From JAJFHI01 sp050633705 (GTDB lineage Bacteria > Pseudomonadota > Alphaproteobacteria > Rhizobiales > Hyphomicrobiaceae): DNA of 64,000 nt. Below are positions 24,674 to 38,749 of this stretch, one piece after another (positions within the stretch are counted from its first letter, which is position 1; each line of letters begins with the position of its first letter). The DNA lies in contig JBOEGZ010000006.1 of the NCBI GenBank assembly GCA_050633705.1, positions 248,001 to 312,000 of the forward strand, read 5' to 3'. The notes under the pieces were generated by a model. That model did no database searches. It saw nothing but the letters and a program-made list of their open reading frames with translations, and was not told where the DNA came from. Made by a program: the position numbers and the translations under genes.

Positions 24674-24982
24674 CTACAGCTTAATCTCGACGTCCACACC
24701 GGCCGCAAGATCAAGTTTCATCAAGGCATCGACCGTCTGTGGTGTCGGGTCGACGATATCCAAGAGCCGTTTGTGCGTCCGCATTTCGAACTGCTCACGG
24801 CTCTTCTTATTTACGTGTGGTGAGCGGTTGACTGTGAAACGCTCAATCCGTGTCGGCAAGGGAATTGGCCCGCGCACATCAGCGCCGGTCCGTTTTGCCG
24901 TGTTCACGATCTCAAGGGTCGATGCATCGAGGATACGATGATCAAAGGCCTTGAGCCGTATGCGAATATTTTGGCCGTTCAT
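24674..24982 (-). CDS. rpsJ: 30S ribosomal protein S10
   Basis: A 102-residue protein, also NusE, partner of NusB and NusG in antitermination. MNGQNIRIRLKAFDHRILD, PLPTRIERFTVNRSPHVNKK and the REQFEMRTHKRLLDI segment are typical. It follows tuf by 79 bases, so the S10 operon is continuous with the str operon and has no long private leader. Confidence 0.99.
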   Translation of the reverse strand: MNGQNIRIRLKAFDHRILDASTLEIVNTAKRTGADVRGPIPLPTRIERFTVNRSPHVNKKSREQFEMRTHKRLLDIVDPTPQTVDALMKLDLAAGVDVEIKL

Positions 24983-25061
24983 GCTCTCGAACTCTTTATG
25001 AAATGGGAAGCGCCCAGGTTGGTCGAACCGCGACCCGGGCGCCTACCAATTCTATTCCTCG

Positions 25062-26252
25062 TTATTCGGTGATGGACGAAACAACGCCGGCACCAACCGT
25101 ACGACCGCCTTCGCGAATAGCGAAGCGGAGTTTTTCTTCCATCGCGATTGGCGTGATCAATTCCACGTCCATTGCAATGTTGTCACCCGGCATAACCATT
25201 TCCGTACCTTCAGGCAGCGAAACCACACCGGTCACGTCTGTCGTGCGGAAATAAAACTGCGGACGATAGTTTGTGAAGAATGGCGTGTGACGACCACCCT
25301 CTTCTTTGGTGAGGATGTAAGCCTCAGCCTTAAACTTCTTGTGCGGTGTGATCGAACCTGGCTTTGCCAGAACCTGACCACGCTCAACGCCTTCGCGGTC
25401 AACACCACGAAGCAGGCAACCAACGTTGTCGCCAGCTTCACCACTGTCGAGGAGCTTGCGGAACATTTCGACGCCCGTAACTGTGGACTTCGTCGTGTCG
25501 CGAACACCAACGATTTCAACTTCTTCACCAACGTTAACAATACCGCGCTCGATGCGGCCTGTTACCACTGTACCGCGACCCGAAATCGAGAACACGTCTT
25601 CGATCGGCATCAGGAATGGCTGATCTTTTGGACGTTCTGGTTGTGGGATGTACTCATCAACCGTCTTCATCAGCTCGAGAATAGCGTTCTTGCCGATTTC
25701 GTCGTCACGACCTTCAAGCGCTGCCAAAGCAGAACCTTTGGTGATTGGAATATCGTCGCCTGGGAACTGGTAAGATGACAGAAGCTCGCGAACTTCCATT
25801 TCAACGAGCTCAAGAAGCTCTTCATCGTCAACCATGTCGACTTTGTTCAAGAATACAACCAGGGCTGGAACGCCAACCTGACGTGCAAGCAGGATGTGCT
25901 CGCGCGTCTGAGGCATTGGACCGTCAGCGGCTGAACAAACCAGGATCGCGCCATCCATCTGGGCGGCACCTGTGATCATGTTTTTCACGTAGTCAGCGTG
26001 GCCTGGGCAGTCGACGTGTGCGTAGTGGCGCGCTTCCGTTTCGTACTCGATGTGAGCAGTCGAAATCGTGATGCCACGTTCACGCTCTTCAGGCGCCTTA
26101 TCGATGTTTGCAAAGTCAACAGCTTCCGAGTTGTTGGCCTCTGACAGAACTTTCGAAATCGCAGCCGTCAGCGATGTCTTGCCATGGTCAACGTGACCGA
26201 TTGTTCCGATGTTGCAATGCGGCTTATTCCGCTCAAACTTTTCCTTGGCCAT
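25062..26252 (-). CDS. tuf: Elongation factor Tu
   Basis: A 396-residue GTPase carrying aminoacyl-tRNA to the ribosome. G1 is GHVDHGKTSL, G3 DCPGHADYVKNMITG, G4 NKVDMVDDEE, and the C-terminal domain ends GAGVVSSITE. It is the only tuf in the window; the second copy often found beside tRNA-Trp is absent at 42636-45609. Confidence 0.99.
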   Translation of the reverse strand: MAKEKFERNKPHCNIGTIGHVDHGKTSLTAAISKVLSEANNSEAVDFANIDKAPEERERGITISTAHIEYETEARHYAHVDCPGHADYVKNMITGAAQMDGAILVCSAADGPMPQTREHILLARQVGVPALVVFLNKVDMVDDEELLELVEMEVRELLSSYQFPGDDIPITKGSALAALEGRDDEIGKNAILELMKTVDEYIPQPERPKDQPFLMPIEDVFSISGRGTVVTGRIERGIVNVGEEVEIVGVRDTTKSTVTGVEMFRKLLDSGEAGDNVGCLLRGVDREGVERGQVLAKPGSITPHKKFKAEAYILTKEEGGRHTPFFTNYRPQFYFRTTDVTGVVSLPEGTEMVMPGDNIAMDVELITPIAMEEKLRFAIREGGRTVGAGVVSSITE

Positions 26253-26370
26253 AGTCTCGGCTCTCCGTCTTCAGTTGTTGCTTTCACTCGATATCGTATC
26301 GATGCGAACTCAAGTCTAAACTTTAGTTACTTCCTGCAAACCACACACAAGGTGTGCGCCTTGCGTCTTC

Positions 26371-28461
26371 TTAGGCGTATTTTGCTTTCACCTCATCGGC
26401 GACAGCACGTGGAACTTCTGAGTAATGCGCAAACTGCATTGAGTACTGGGCGCGGCCCGTACTCATCGAGCGCAATGTGTTGATGTAACCGAACATGTTC
26501 GCCAGTGGAACAAATGCTCGAATTACGTTCGCGTTACCGCGCATTTCCTGCGTGCGAATTTGCCCGCGACGACTGTTGACATCACCAATGATGCCGCCAA
26601 CAAATTCTTCCGGTGTCACAATCTCAACATCCATGACAGGCTCAAGCAATTTGATGCCGGCTTTGTCACAGGCTTCCTTCATTGCCGAGCGAGAGGCGAT
26701 CTCAAAGGCAATAGCTGACGAGTCGACCTCGTGGAAGCCACCATCATAGAGCGTCACCTTCATGTCGACGATTGGAAAGCCGATCATTACACCGCTATCC
26801 CAAATGGACTGAATGCCCTTTTCAACACCTGGGATGTATTCCTTCGGAACAGCTCCACCAACGATCTCAGAAACAAACTCGTTGCCAGCACCCGTTTCAT
26901 TCGGCTCCAAACGGAATTTAACGCGTGCGAACTGTCCTGTACCACCAGACTGCTTCTTGTGGGTATAATCAATCTCAGTTGGCTTGCCCAACGTTTCACG
27001 ATAGGCCACCTGTGGCGCGCCAACTTCGGCGTCAACATCGTGCGTGCGACGAAGGATATCAACTTTAATGTCGAGATGGAGCTCGCCCATACCCTTAAGG
27101 ATCGTTTCACCTGATTCCTGATCAACAGAAACCTGGAATGAGGGATCTTCGACCGACATCTCGTGCAGCGCGACAGACATCTTTTCCTGATCAGCCTTTG
27201 TTTTGGGCTCGATCTTCACTTCGATCACAGGATCAGGGAATTCCATCTTTTCAAGAATAACCTGCTTGTTCGGATCACTCAGCGTTTCGCCGGTGCGCGT
27301 ATCTTTCAAACCAGAGATAGCGACAATGTCACCAGCAAAAGCTTCTTTGATCTCTTCGCGGTCATCGGCATGCATCAGATACATGCGCCCAACACGCTCT
27401 TTCTTACCCCGCGAGGTGTTCATCAGGTTCATGCCCTGTGTACACTTGCCGGAATAGATACGACAGAAGGTCAAAGCACCAATGTGCTCGAAGTTCATAA
27501 TCTTAAAGGCGATCAACGCCATTGGGTCGTCATCGTCTGGACGGCGATCAAGTGGCTCATCTGTGTCAGGGTCAACGCCGGTATAAGCTTCGCGATCACT
27601 TGGTGCTGGCAGGAAGTCGATGACAGCGTCGAGCAAAGGTTGGACGCCTTTGTTTTTGAACGCAGAACCGCACATCATTGGGTAGAAGTCACCCGCAACG
27701 GTCGCTTTACGTATCAGTTTGCGGATTGTGTCGATGTCTGGCTCGTTACCTTCGAGGTATTCACCCATGACATCGTCGTCAACTTCCACGACGGCTTCGA
27801 CCATCTGATCGCGCCATTCTTTGGCTTTGTCTTTCAGGTCATCGGGGATGTCCTGGACAGTCATCTGCGCGTCTTTGTCGTTGCCTTCCCAGACATAGGC
27901 TTTCATCTCGATGAGATCGACCATGCCGGCAAAATCGTTCTCGGCACCAATTGGAATTTGAATTGGCACAGGACGCGCACCAAGTTTGGACTTGATGTCA
28001 TCGACGCACATGTAAAAGTCTGCGCCGGTTTTATCCATTTTGTTGGCGAAGATAATGCGCGGAACATTGTACTTGTCACCTTGGCGCCAAACTGTTTCCG
28101 TCTGAGGTTCAACACCTTGGTTGGAATCAAGCACACACACAGCACCGTCAAGAACACGCAGCGAACGCTCAACTTCAATCGTGAAATCAACGTGTCCCGG
28201 CGTGTCAATAATGTTCATACGGTGCTCGACACCGTTACGGCCCTTCCAGAAACAAGTCGTGGCAGCGGACGTAATTGTAATGCCCCGCTCACCCTCTTGA
28301 TCCATGAAGTCCATCGTGGCGGCGCCATCGTGCACTTCACCGATTTTGTGTGACCGACCACTGTAATAAAGGATCCGCTCAGTCGTCGTTGTCTTACCCG
28401 CATCGATGTGAGCCATGATGCCGAAGTTGCGGTAGTCCTCGATTTTATAATCGCGTGCCAT
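26371..28461 (-). CDS. fusA: Elongation factor G
   Basis: A 696-residue translocase. G1 is MAHIDAGKTTTTER, the switch/G3 region is DTPGHVDFTIEVERSLRV, G4 is ANKMDKTGAD. Domain IV contains SGGTGQFARVKFR and PKEYIPGVEKG. Normal length, between rpsG and tuf in the str operon. Confidence 0.99.
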   Translation of the reverse strand: MARDYKIEDYRNFGIMAHIDAGKTTTTERILYYSGRSHKIGEVHDGAATMDFMDQEGERGITITSAATTCFWKGRNGVEHRMNIIDTPGHVDFTIEVERSLRVLDGAVCVLDSNQGVEPQTETVWRQGDKYNVPRIIFANKMDKTGADFYMCVDDIKSKLGARPVPIQIPIGAENDFAGMVDLIEMKAYVWEGNDKDAQMTVQDIPDDLKDKAKEWRDQMVEAVVEVDDDVMGEYLEGNEPDIDTIRKLIRKATVAGDFYPMMCGSAFKNKGVQPLLDAVIDFLPAPSDREAYTGVDPDTDEPLDRRPDDDDPMALIAFKIMNFEHIGALTFCRIYSGKCTQGMNLMNTSRGKKERVGRMYLMHADDREEIKEAFAGDIVAISGLKDTRTGETLSDPNKQVILEKMEFPDPVIEVKIEPKTKADQEKMSVALHEMSVEDPSFQVSVDQESGETILKGMGELHLDIKVDILRRTHDVDAEVGAPQVAYRETLGKPTEIDYTHKKQSGGTGQFARVKFRLEPNETGAGNEFVSEIVGGAVPKEYIPGVEKGIQSIWDSGVMIGFPIVDMKVTLYDGGFHEVDSSAIAFEIASRSAMKEACDKAGIKLLEPVMDVEIVTPEEFVGGIIGDVNSRRGQIRTQEMRGNANVIRAFVPLANMFGYINTLRSMSTGRAQYSMQFAHYSEVPRAVADEVKAKYA

Positions 28462-28501
28462 GTCTTTTGCCTAACGTGCCAATTTCTGTGTGACGCAGTT
28501 C

Positions 28502-28972
28502 CTACCAGCGATAGTGCGAGAATGCCCGGTTGGCTTCCGCCATCCGGTGCGTATCTTCACGCTTCTTCACTGCCGTGCCGCGGTTGTTTGCTGCATCCAT
28601 CAACTCGCCTGACAGGCGATCAACCATTGTGTTTTCGTTGCGCGCGCGCGCGGCTGTAATCAGCCAACGAATAGCCAATGCCTGGCGGCGCTCGTTGCGA
28701 ACTTCAACCGGCACCTGATACGTCGCCCCACCAACACGGCGAGAACGCACCTCAACAGTTGGCATCACGTTCTCAAGCGCCTGATGAAACATCGGCAACG
28801 GCTCAGCTTTCGCCTTATCTTCCATCCGATCCAGCGCTCCATAAACGATGCGCTCGGCTGCGGATTTTTTGCCATCAATCATGACGGCGTTCATGAATTT
28901 GGTCAGAACCATATCCCCGAATTTCGGGTCGGGGTTGATCGGACGTTTTTCTGCACTATGACGACGGGACAT
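28502..28972 (-). CDS. rpsG: 30S ribosomal protein S7
   Basis: A 156-residue head protein at the E site; in E. coli the repressor of the str operon. MSRRHSAEKRPINPDPKFGD and KREDTHRMAEANRAFSHYRW are diagnostic. Canonical order rpsL-rpsG-fusA. Confidence 0.99.
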   Translation of the reverse strand: MSRRHSAEKRPINPDPKFGDMVLTKFMNAVMIDGKKSAAERIVYGALDRMEDKAKAEPLPMFHQALENVMPTVEVRSRRVGGATYQVPVEVRNERRQALAIRWLITAARARNENTMVDRLSGELMDAANNRGTAVKKREDTHRMAEANRAFSHYRW

Positions 28973-29047
28973 GCGTCAGCCCTTCAGTCTCTATTAAATT
29001 TGTTTCTCGACAACGCTGCTGAAGCCATGCCCCAGAGCGCAATGTTT

Positions 29048-29419
29048 TTACTTCGGACGTTTCGCACCGTACTTCGAACGACGTTGGCGACGATCGGCGA
29101 CGCCTTGTGTATCGAGCACACCACGAACAATGTGATAACGAACGCCGGGCAAATCCTTCACGCGGCCGCCGCGGATCAGCACAACAGAGTGCTCTTGCAG
29201 GTTGTGGCCTTCGCCTGGGATATATCCAATGACTTCGTAGCCGTTGGTCAGCCGGATCTTTGCAACCTTACGAAGCGCCGAGTTCGGCTTCTTCGGAGTT
29301 GTTGTGTAAACACGGGTGCACACACCACGCTTTTGCGGGCAGGCTTCCATGTGACGCGATTTCTCGCGATATGTTTTCCGCGTCCGGGGCTTGCGAATTA
29401 ATTGTTGTATCGTTGGCAT
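29048..29419 (-). CDS. rpsL: 30S ribosomal protein S12
   Basis: A 123-residue decoding-centre protein. TTPKKPNSALRKVAKIRLTN and GGRVKDLPGVRYHIVRGVLD are intact; the Lys residues where streptomycin resistance changes usually occur (in PKKPNS and RVKDLP) are wild type. First gene of the str operon, behind a leader of about 330 bases from the promoter at 29752-29780. Confidence 0.99.
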   Translation of the reverse strand: MPTIQQLIRKPRTRKTYREKSRHMEACPQKRGVCTRVYTTTPKKPNSALRKVAKIRLTNGYEVIGYIPGEGHNLQEHSVVLIRGGRVKDLPGVRYHIVRGVLDTQGVADRRQRRSKYGAKRPK

Positions 29420-29496
29420 AGGCCAGTCCGTCTTTCCCTTACCGTCCCCACACTCAAGACTGCAATCAGCCTCTCAATGCTCCAATTAGGCGCATT

Positions 29497-29637
29497 CTAC
29501 AGCACCCAATCGCGGACAATTCTCAACTCGCGCAAATGCGCGTGCAAAAATTCGACAACGCCAAACCCCAGTTCCTGAGGTCCGACACGACGAAAAACCA
29601 GAGGACCCAACGTTCTGCTTATGCAGATCGGGATCAT
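29497..29637 (-). CDS. Doubtful 46-codon ORF in the rpsL leader
   Basis: A minus-strand frame from ATG 29637 to TAG 29499-29497. The translation starts MIPICISRTLGPLVFRRVGP and ends LRELRIVRDWVL, which looks protein-like (aliphatic and charged residues alternate). A ribosome binding site is poor (TTGGATC directly before the ATG). The frame is open 14 codons further upstream without a better start. It may be a relic, a leader ORF, or chance. No family recognised. Confidence 0.25.
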   Translation of the reverse strand: MIPICISRTLGPLVFRRVGPQELGFGVVEFLHAHLRELRIVRDWVL

Positions 29638-29751
29638 GATCCAATAAATGTCTTCGGCTTCTGACCGGCACCGTTTAGTTGCGCCTTAATTGCTCCCCAA
29701 ATTGCCTCTGGGAAACCCGCATCAACTACCGCCTACCGGAAGTGTTCGGGA

Positions 29752-29780
29752 GCTATATACACAGCTTTCTTCATGGTCAA
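29752..29780 (-). promoter_or_regulatory. Sigma-70-type promoter of the str operon
   Basis: On the minus strand TTGACC (29780-29775) and TATAGC (29757-29752), 17 bases apart, within TGTATATAGCTC. It lies about 78 bases past the rpoC terminator and points at rpsL, with a predicted start near 29745. Inference from consensus. Confidence 0.7.
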
Positions 29781-29857
29781 CAGGCTAACGCCTAGTAACG
29801 CAAAATAAATTCACAATTCCACCGACCTCGCACCAGCGCGTTGCACTCCTGAACAGC

Positions 29858-29884
29858 AAAAAGGGCCACACAAAGTGGCCCTTT
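29858..29884 (-). terminator. Rho-independent terminator behind rpoC
   Basis: On the minus strand AAAGGGCCAC pairs with GTGGCCCTTT around a five-base loop, and the 3' arm continues into a run of T (TTTTTGC). It lies about 100 bases past the rpoC stop and separates the rplKAJL-rpoBC transcript from the str operon. Confidence 0.88.
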
Positions 29885-29982
29885 AAGAAATTGTCGGCTC
29901 TAGGACGCCTCAGTTAGACGCGGTTTAAAATCGCCATCAAATCCAAAACACCTGGTTTTAGGCGAATTCTCGGCGCCTGGGA

Positions 29983-34242
<4,260 letters not shown>

Positions 34243-34375
34243 TTGGTCGTCTCCATGCGGGGGCGGGCCAGGCTCCCCGAAGGTTCAAATGTTTTCTGAT
34301 CCTCAAGCCTTGGGATCAGTCTTCGCTGTCTTTGTCGTCAACCCTTTTCGCACCGTCGCACGAACCAGGGCATCA

Positions 34376-34403
34376 CACCTGGCCCAGTCTTGTGGGCCAG
34401 GTG
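34376..34403 (-). promoter_or_regulatory. Perfect 11-bp hairpin in the rpoB-rpoC spacer
   Basis: CACCTGGCCCA and TGGGCCAGGTG form an uninterrupted GC-rich stem around a six-base loop, nine bases past the rpoB stop. No T-run follows. A second, weaker stem, CTGATCC/GGATCAG (34296-34319), lies in the same 170-base spacer. Either could stabilise or pause the transcript. Confidence 0.65.
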
Positions 34404-34412
34404 CTACTTCAT

Positions 34413-37400
34413 TTACTCTGCTGCTGCAGGTGGCAGCTGTTTGGCAGGTCCAGAATCTGGTCCCGCATCACCACCGGCTTCAATCTCATCGTCATCGTCG
34501 CCTTTGTTCGTCAGCTCAACGTTTAGACCAAGGGCACGCATTTCCTTGACCAACACGTTGAAGCTTTCCGGCACGCCGGCTTCGAAGGTGTCGTCACCGC
34601 GTACGATGGATTCGTAAACCTTCGTACGACCAGCAACGTCATCTGACTTCACTGTCAGCATTTCCTGCAAGGTGTAGGCGGCGCCGTAAGCTTCCAGTGC
34701 CCAAACCTCCATCTCACCAAAACGCTGACCACCAAATTGGGCTTTACCACCCAGTGGCTGTTGCGTGACAAGTGAGTATGGTCCAATCGAACGGGCGTGG
34801 ATCTTGTCGTCCACCAAGTGGTGAAGCTTCAAGACATACTTGTAACCCACAGTGACCTTGCGATCGAAGGCATCGCCTGTTCGTCCATCGCGCAACTGCA
34901 CCTGACCGGAACTATCGAAGCCAGCTTTTTCAAGCATATTCACAACGTCCGGTTCGCGGGCGCCGTCAAACACTGGCGTTGCGATCGGAACACCGTTGCG
35001 GAGATTTTCCGCAGCCGCCACAAGATCGGTATCCGTCACGTCAGCAGGACTTTGGCCTGACTCGTTGTAGATATTCTCCATCTCACGACGCAGGTGCTCC
35101 AATTGTCCGCTGGCATTGTATTCCTCCAACGCCTCATCGATTGCACGCCCCAAACCACGGCACGCCCAACCCATATGCGTTTCGAGAATTTGTCCGACGT
35201 TCATGCGACTTGGCACGCCCAATGGGTTCAGCACGACGTCAACATGCGTGCCATCTTCCAGGAACGGCATATCTTCACACGGTACAATACGCGAAACCAC
35301 ACCCTTGTTGCCGTGACGTCCAGCCATCTTGTCGCCCGGTTGCAGCTTACGCTTCACCGCAACAAACACTTTGACCATTTTCATCACGCCCGGAGGCATT
35401 TCATCGCCGCGTTGCAGTTTATCGACCTTATCAACGAAGCGCCGCTCGAGGCTCTTTTTGGCGTCCTCGTACTGCTTATTGATGGCTTCAACTTCGCCTT
35501 GAGCTTTTTCGTCAGCCAGACCGATTTCCCACCACTGACTACGTGGGATATCAGCCAAAACTTCTTCATCGACGTTGGTGCCGCTGCGCGCGCCTTTCGG
35601 ACCCTTGGCAACTTCTTTGCCCATAATCACTTCTTTAAGACGGGCATAGACGTTGCGATCAAGAATCTGTAACTCGTCATCGCGGTCTTTCGCGAGGCGT
35701 TCGATTTCTTCGCGTTCAATCGACATCGCGCGTTCGTCTTTATCAACTCCGTGTCGGTTGAAGACGCGCACCTCAACGATAGTACCAGCCACACCAGGTG
35801 GCAGACGTAGCGAGGTGTCACGAACGTCTGAAGCTTTCTCACCAAAGATCGCACGCAGGAGCTTTTCTTCCGGCGTCATTGGGCTTTCGCCCTTTGGTGT
35901 GATCTTACCAACGAGAATATCGCCAGGATGCACTTCAGCACCGATATAGACGATACCAGCCTCGTCGAGATTCTTCAGCGCTTCTTCCGAAACGTTTGGA
36001 ATGTCGCGTGTGATTTCCTCTGGGCCAAGCTTGGTATCGCGGGCCATCACCTCAAATTCATCAATGTGAATCGACGTGAAGATGTCGTTTGAGACAACCT
36101 TTTCGGACAACAGAATAGAGTCCTCAAAGTTGTATCCCATCCACGGCATGAACGCGACGAGCACGTTCTTGCCCAGCGCCAAATCACCAAGATCGGTCGA
36201 AGGACCATCGGCGATAATCTCACCCTGGCGCACCCGGTCACCAACATTCACCAGAGGACGCTGATTGATACAGGTGTTTTGGTTCGAACGCTGGAACTTG
36301 CGCAAACGATAGATGTCGACACCTGGCTTGGACGCATCGGTCTCTTCCGTCGCGCGGATCACGATACGTGTGGCATCGACTTGGTCGATAACACCGGTCC
36401 GGCGGGCTGCGATTGCAGCACCGGAATCGCGTGCCACAACTTCTTCCATGCCGGTGCCAACCAAAGGCGCTTCCGCCTTGATCAACGGCACGGCCTGACG
36501 TTGCATGTTTGAACCCATGAGGGCACGGTTGGCGTCATCGTTTTCCAGGAACGGAATGAGCGCTGCCGCAACCGACACAAGCTGTTTTGGCGAAACGTCG
36601 ATCAGATCGACAACATCGGATGGAACGAGCAACACGTCGCCGTTAAAGCGGCATGTGACGAGGTCTTTTGCAAAACGACCCTTCTCATCGATATCAGCAT
36701 TCGCTTGCGCAACGTGATGGCGCATTTCTTCCATCGCCGACAGGTAAACGACGTCATCTGTCACGCGACCATCAACAACCTTGCGATAAGGGCTTTCGAT
36801 AAAGCCATATTTGTTGACACGAGCAAAAGTCGCCAGCGAGTTGATCAGACCAATGTTTGGCCCTTCCGGCGTTTCAATCGGACAGATGCGGCCATAGTGC
36901 GTTGGGTGAACGTCACGCACTTCAAAGCCAGCGCGCTCACGCGTCAGACCGCCTGGACCCAATGCTGAAAGACGACGTTTGTGCGTGATTTCAGACAGCG
37001 GGTTGGTTTGGTCCATGAACTGGGACAACTGCGAGGACCCGAAGAACTCACGAACGGCAGCAGCGGCTGGTTTCGCATTGATCAGGTCTTGTGGCATCAC
37101 CGTGTCGATATCGACCGACGACATGCGTTCCTTGATCGCGCGTTCCATTCTGAGCAAACCAACACGGTATTGGTTTTCCATCAACTCACCAACCGAACGA
37201 ACACGGCGGTTGCCGAGGTGGTCGATGTCGTCGATGTCACCGCGCCCATCGCGCAGGTTTACGATCGTGCGCACGACACCGAGAATATCATCTTTGCGCA
37301 GCACGCGAACTGTATCTTCCGCAGGCTCAAAGTCTGACAGCTCAGCCAGACGCATATTCATCTTCACACGACCAACGGCTGAAAGGTCGTAACGTTCGGA

Positions 37401-38600
37401 ATCAAAGAACAGGCCTTCAAATAGCGCGGTCGCTGTCTCAACAGTTGGCGGCTCACCCGGACGCATGACGCGGTAGATGTCCATCAACGCTTCATCGGAG
37501 TTGGCGTTCTTGTCGACAGCCAATGTGTTGCGGATGAAAGCACCCACATTCACGTGGTCAATGTCGAGAATTGGGAACTCTTTGATCTTTTGATCTTTAA
37601 GCTCTGCCAACAATTCTTCCGTGAGCTCAGAACCGGCCTCGGCATAGATCTGTCCAGTATCAAGATTGACAATATCTTCAGCCAAGTAGCGCCCGGAAAG
37701 ATCTTCTGGAGCGACCAGAATTTCTTTCAAGCCATCGGCTGCCAAATCACGTGCTTTGCGCGCAAGCAATTTCTCACCCGCTGACACGATAACTTCGCCG
37801 CCCTTGGCGTTGCGCAGATCTGCAATCGGCGTCATGCCGCGCATTTTCTTAGCATCGAACGGCATTTTCCAGCCGAGCTTGGAATCCTTGATCGCGATCT
37901 TGTCATAGAAGATATCGAGGATTTCTTCGTCATTGTGCCCCAGCGCATAGAGAAGCGTTGTCACTGGCAGCTTCCGGCGACGGTCGATGCGGGTGTAAAT
38001 GACGTCCTTGGCATCAAACTCAAGATCGAGCCATGAGCCACGGTAAGGAATAATGCGGGCTGCAAACAGCAACTTCCCAGAGACGTGTGTTTTACCACGG
38101 TCATGATCGAAGAAGACGCCTGGCGAACGGTGCATCTGACTGACGATCACACGCTCTGTACCGTTGATAACGAACGTACCGTTCGAGGTCATTAGAGGCA
38201 TATCGCCCATATAAACGTCTTGCTCTTTGACGTCTTTGATCGACTTTGATCCCGTCTCTTCGTTGATATCGAAGACGATCAGGCGCAGCTTCACCTTCAA
38301 TGGCGCGGAATAGGTCATATCCCGCTGCATGCACTCTTCTACGTCATATTTTGGTGGTTCAAATTCGTACGCGACAAACTCCAGCGTCGACTTGCCTGCG
38401 AAGTCGGAAATTGGAAAAACCGACTTGAATACAGACTGCAAGCCCTGGTCGTCTGAACGCCCACCCTCCGGCTCTTTGACCATGAGGAAATCATCGTAGG
38501 AACTTTTCTGCACCTCGATGAGGTTTGGCATTTCTGCCACCTCGCGGATTGATCCAAACTTACGACGAAGTCGCTTGCGGCCGTTGAACATCTCGGTCAT
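34413..38600 (-). CDS. rpoB: RNA polymerase beta subunit
   Basis: A 1395-residue catalytic subunit. The rifampicin region reads SSQLSQFMDQTNPL then SEITHKRRLSALGPGGL, the sensitive consensus. RPLVNVGDRV, VAFMPWMGYNFEDSI and GRHGNKGVVSRI are typical. The ATG at 38600 (MTEMFNGRKRLRRKFG) has GAAGGA upstream; the frame opens two codons earlier at a TTG. The last 25 residues are acidic, then Pro/Ala-rich (SGPAKQLPPAAAE). It follows rplL after a 255-base structured spacer. Confidence 0.99.
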   Translation of the reverse strand: MTEMFNGRKRLRRKFGSIREVAEMPNLIEVQKSSYDDFLMVKEPEGGRSDDQGLQSVFKSVFPISDFAGKSTLEFVAYEFEPPKYDVEECMQRDMTYSAPLKVKLRLIVFDINEETGSKSIKDVKEQDVYMGDMPLMTSNGTFVINGTERVIVSQMHRSPGVFFDHDRGKTHVSGKLLFAARIIPYRGSWLDLEFDAKDVIYTRIDRRRKLPVTTLLYALGHNDEEILDIFYDKIAIKDSKLGWKMPFDAKKMRGMTPIADLRNAKGGEVIVSAGEKLLARKARDLAADGLKEILVAPEDLSGRYLAEDIVNLDTGQIYAEAGSELTEELLAELKDQKIKEFPILDIDHVNVGAFIRNTLAVDKNANSDEALMDIYRVMRPGEPPTVETATALFEGLFFDSERYDLSAVGRVKMNMRLAELSDFEPAEDTVRVLRKDDILGVVRTIVNLRDGRGDIDDIDHLGNRRVRSVGELMENQYRVGLLRMERAIKERMSSVDIDTVMPQDLINAKPAAAAVREFFGSSQLSQFMDQTNPLSEITHKRRLSALGPGGLTRERAGFEVRDVHPTHYGRICPIETPEGPNIGLINSLATFARVNKYGFIESPYRKVVDGRVTDDVVYLSAMEEMRHHVAQANADIDEKGRFAKDLVTCRFNGDVLLVPSDVVDLIDVSPKQLVSVAAALIPFLENDDANRALMGSNMQRQAVPLIKAEAPLVGTGMEEVVARDSGAAIAARRTGVIDQVDATRIVIRATEETDASKPGVDIYRLRKFQRSNQNTCINQRPLVNVGDRVRQGEIIADGPSTDLGDLALGKNVLVAFMPWMGYNFEDSILLSEKVVSNDIFTSIHIDEFEVMARDTKLGPEEITRDIPNVSEEALKNLDEAGIVYIGAEVHPGDILVGKITPKGESPMTPEEKLLRAIFGEKASDVRDTSLRLPPGVAGTIVEVRVFNRHGVDKDERAMSIEREEIERLAKDRDDELQILDRNVYARLKEVIMGKEVAKGPKGARSGTNVDEEVLADIPRSQWWEIGLADEKAQGEVEAINKQYEDAKKSLERRFVDKVDKLQRGDEMPPGVMKMVKVFVAVKRKLQPGDKMAGRHGNKGVVSRIVPCEDMPFLEDGTHVDVVLNPLGVPSRMNVGQILETHMGWACRGLGRAIDEALEEYNASGQLEHLRREMENIYNESGQSPADVTDTDLVAAAENLRNGVPIATPVFDGAREPDVVNMLEKAGFDSSGQVQLRDGRTGDAFDRKVTVGYKYVLKLHHLVDDKIHARSIGPYSLVTQQPLGGKAQFGGQRFGEMEVWALEAYGAAYTLQEMLTVKSDDVAGRTKVYESIVRGDDTFEAGVPESFNVLVKEMRALGLNVELTNKGDDDDEIEAGGDAGPDSGPAKQLPPAAAE

Positions 38601-38683
38601 GCCCAATCCTTCGAATTATTATCGCGGGTGACGGGCCCGCTGTTGGTCGTGTGCACGAAGGGCGCCATCCTTCATGCCTGAAA

Positions 38684-38746
38684 CGGTTCACCGGAGCACC
38701 CTTTTCAAGGTGTTTTTGCACCCCTCAAAGGTCCTCCGGAGAACCG
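38684..38746 (-). promoter_or_regulatory. Hairpin 3 of the rplL-rpoB spacer
   Basis: CGGTTC/GAACCG, then CCGGAG/CTCCGG, then ACC/GGT and AAA/TTT pairs, capped by GGTG/CACC around a six-base loop: a 63-base, almost continuous stem that starts about 85 bases ahead of rpoB. Stems of this kind between rplL and rpoB are RNase III targets in E. coli; whether that holds here is inference. Confidence 0.65.
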
Positions 38747-38749
38747 TCA

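Larger units (their letters stand above)
29420..29982. other. Spacer between rpoC and rpsL (563 bases)
   Basis: Holds the rpoC terminator (29858-29884), a strong promoter toward rpsL (29752-29780) and a leader of about 330 bases with a doubtful 46-codon ORF (29497-29637). No larger gene is convincing. Confidence 0.7.

Noticed and set aside
27163..28353. A 396-codon plus-strand open frame antisense to fusA
   Set aside because: Same reason: antisense shadow of a highly biased gene, no family likeness.
29486..29671. A 61-codon minus-strand ORF in the rpsL leader
   Set aside because: Arg/Cys-rich translation of poor quality; the neighbouring frame is at least as protein-like and neither has a good ribosome binding site.
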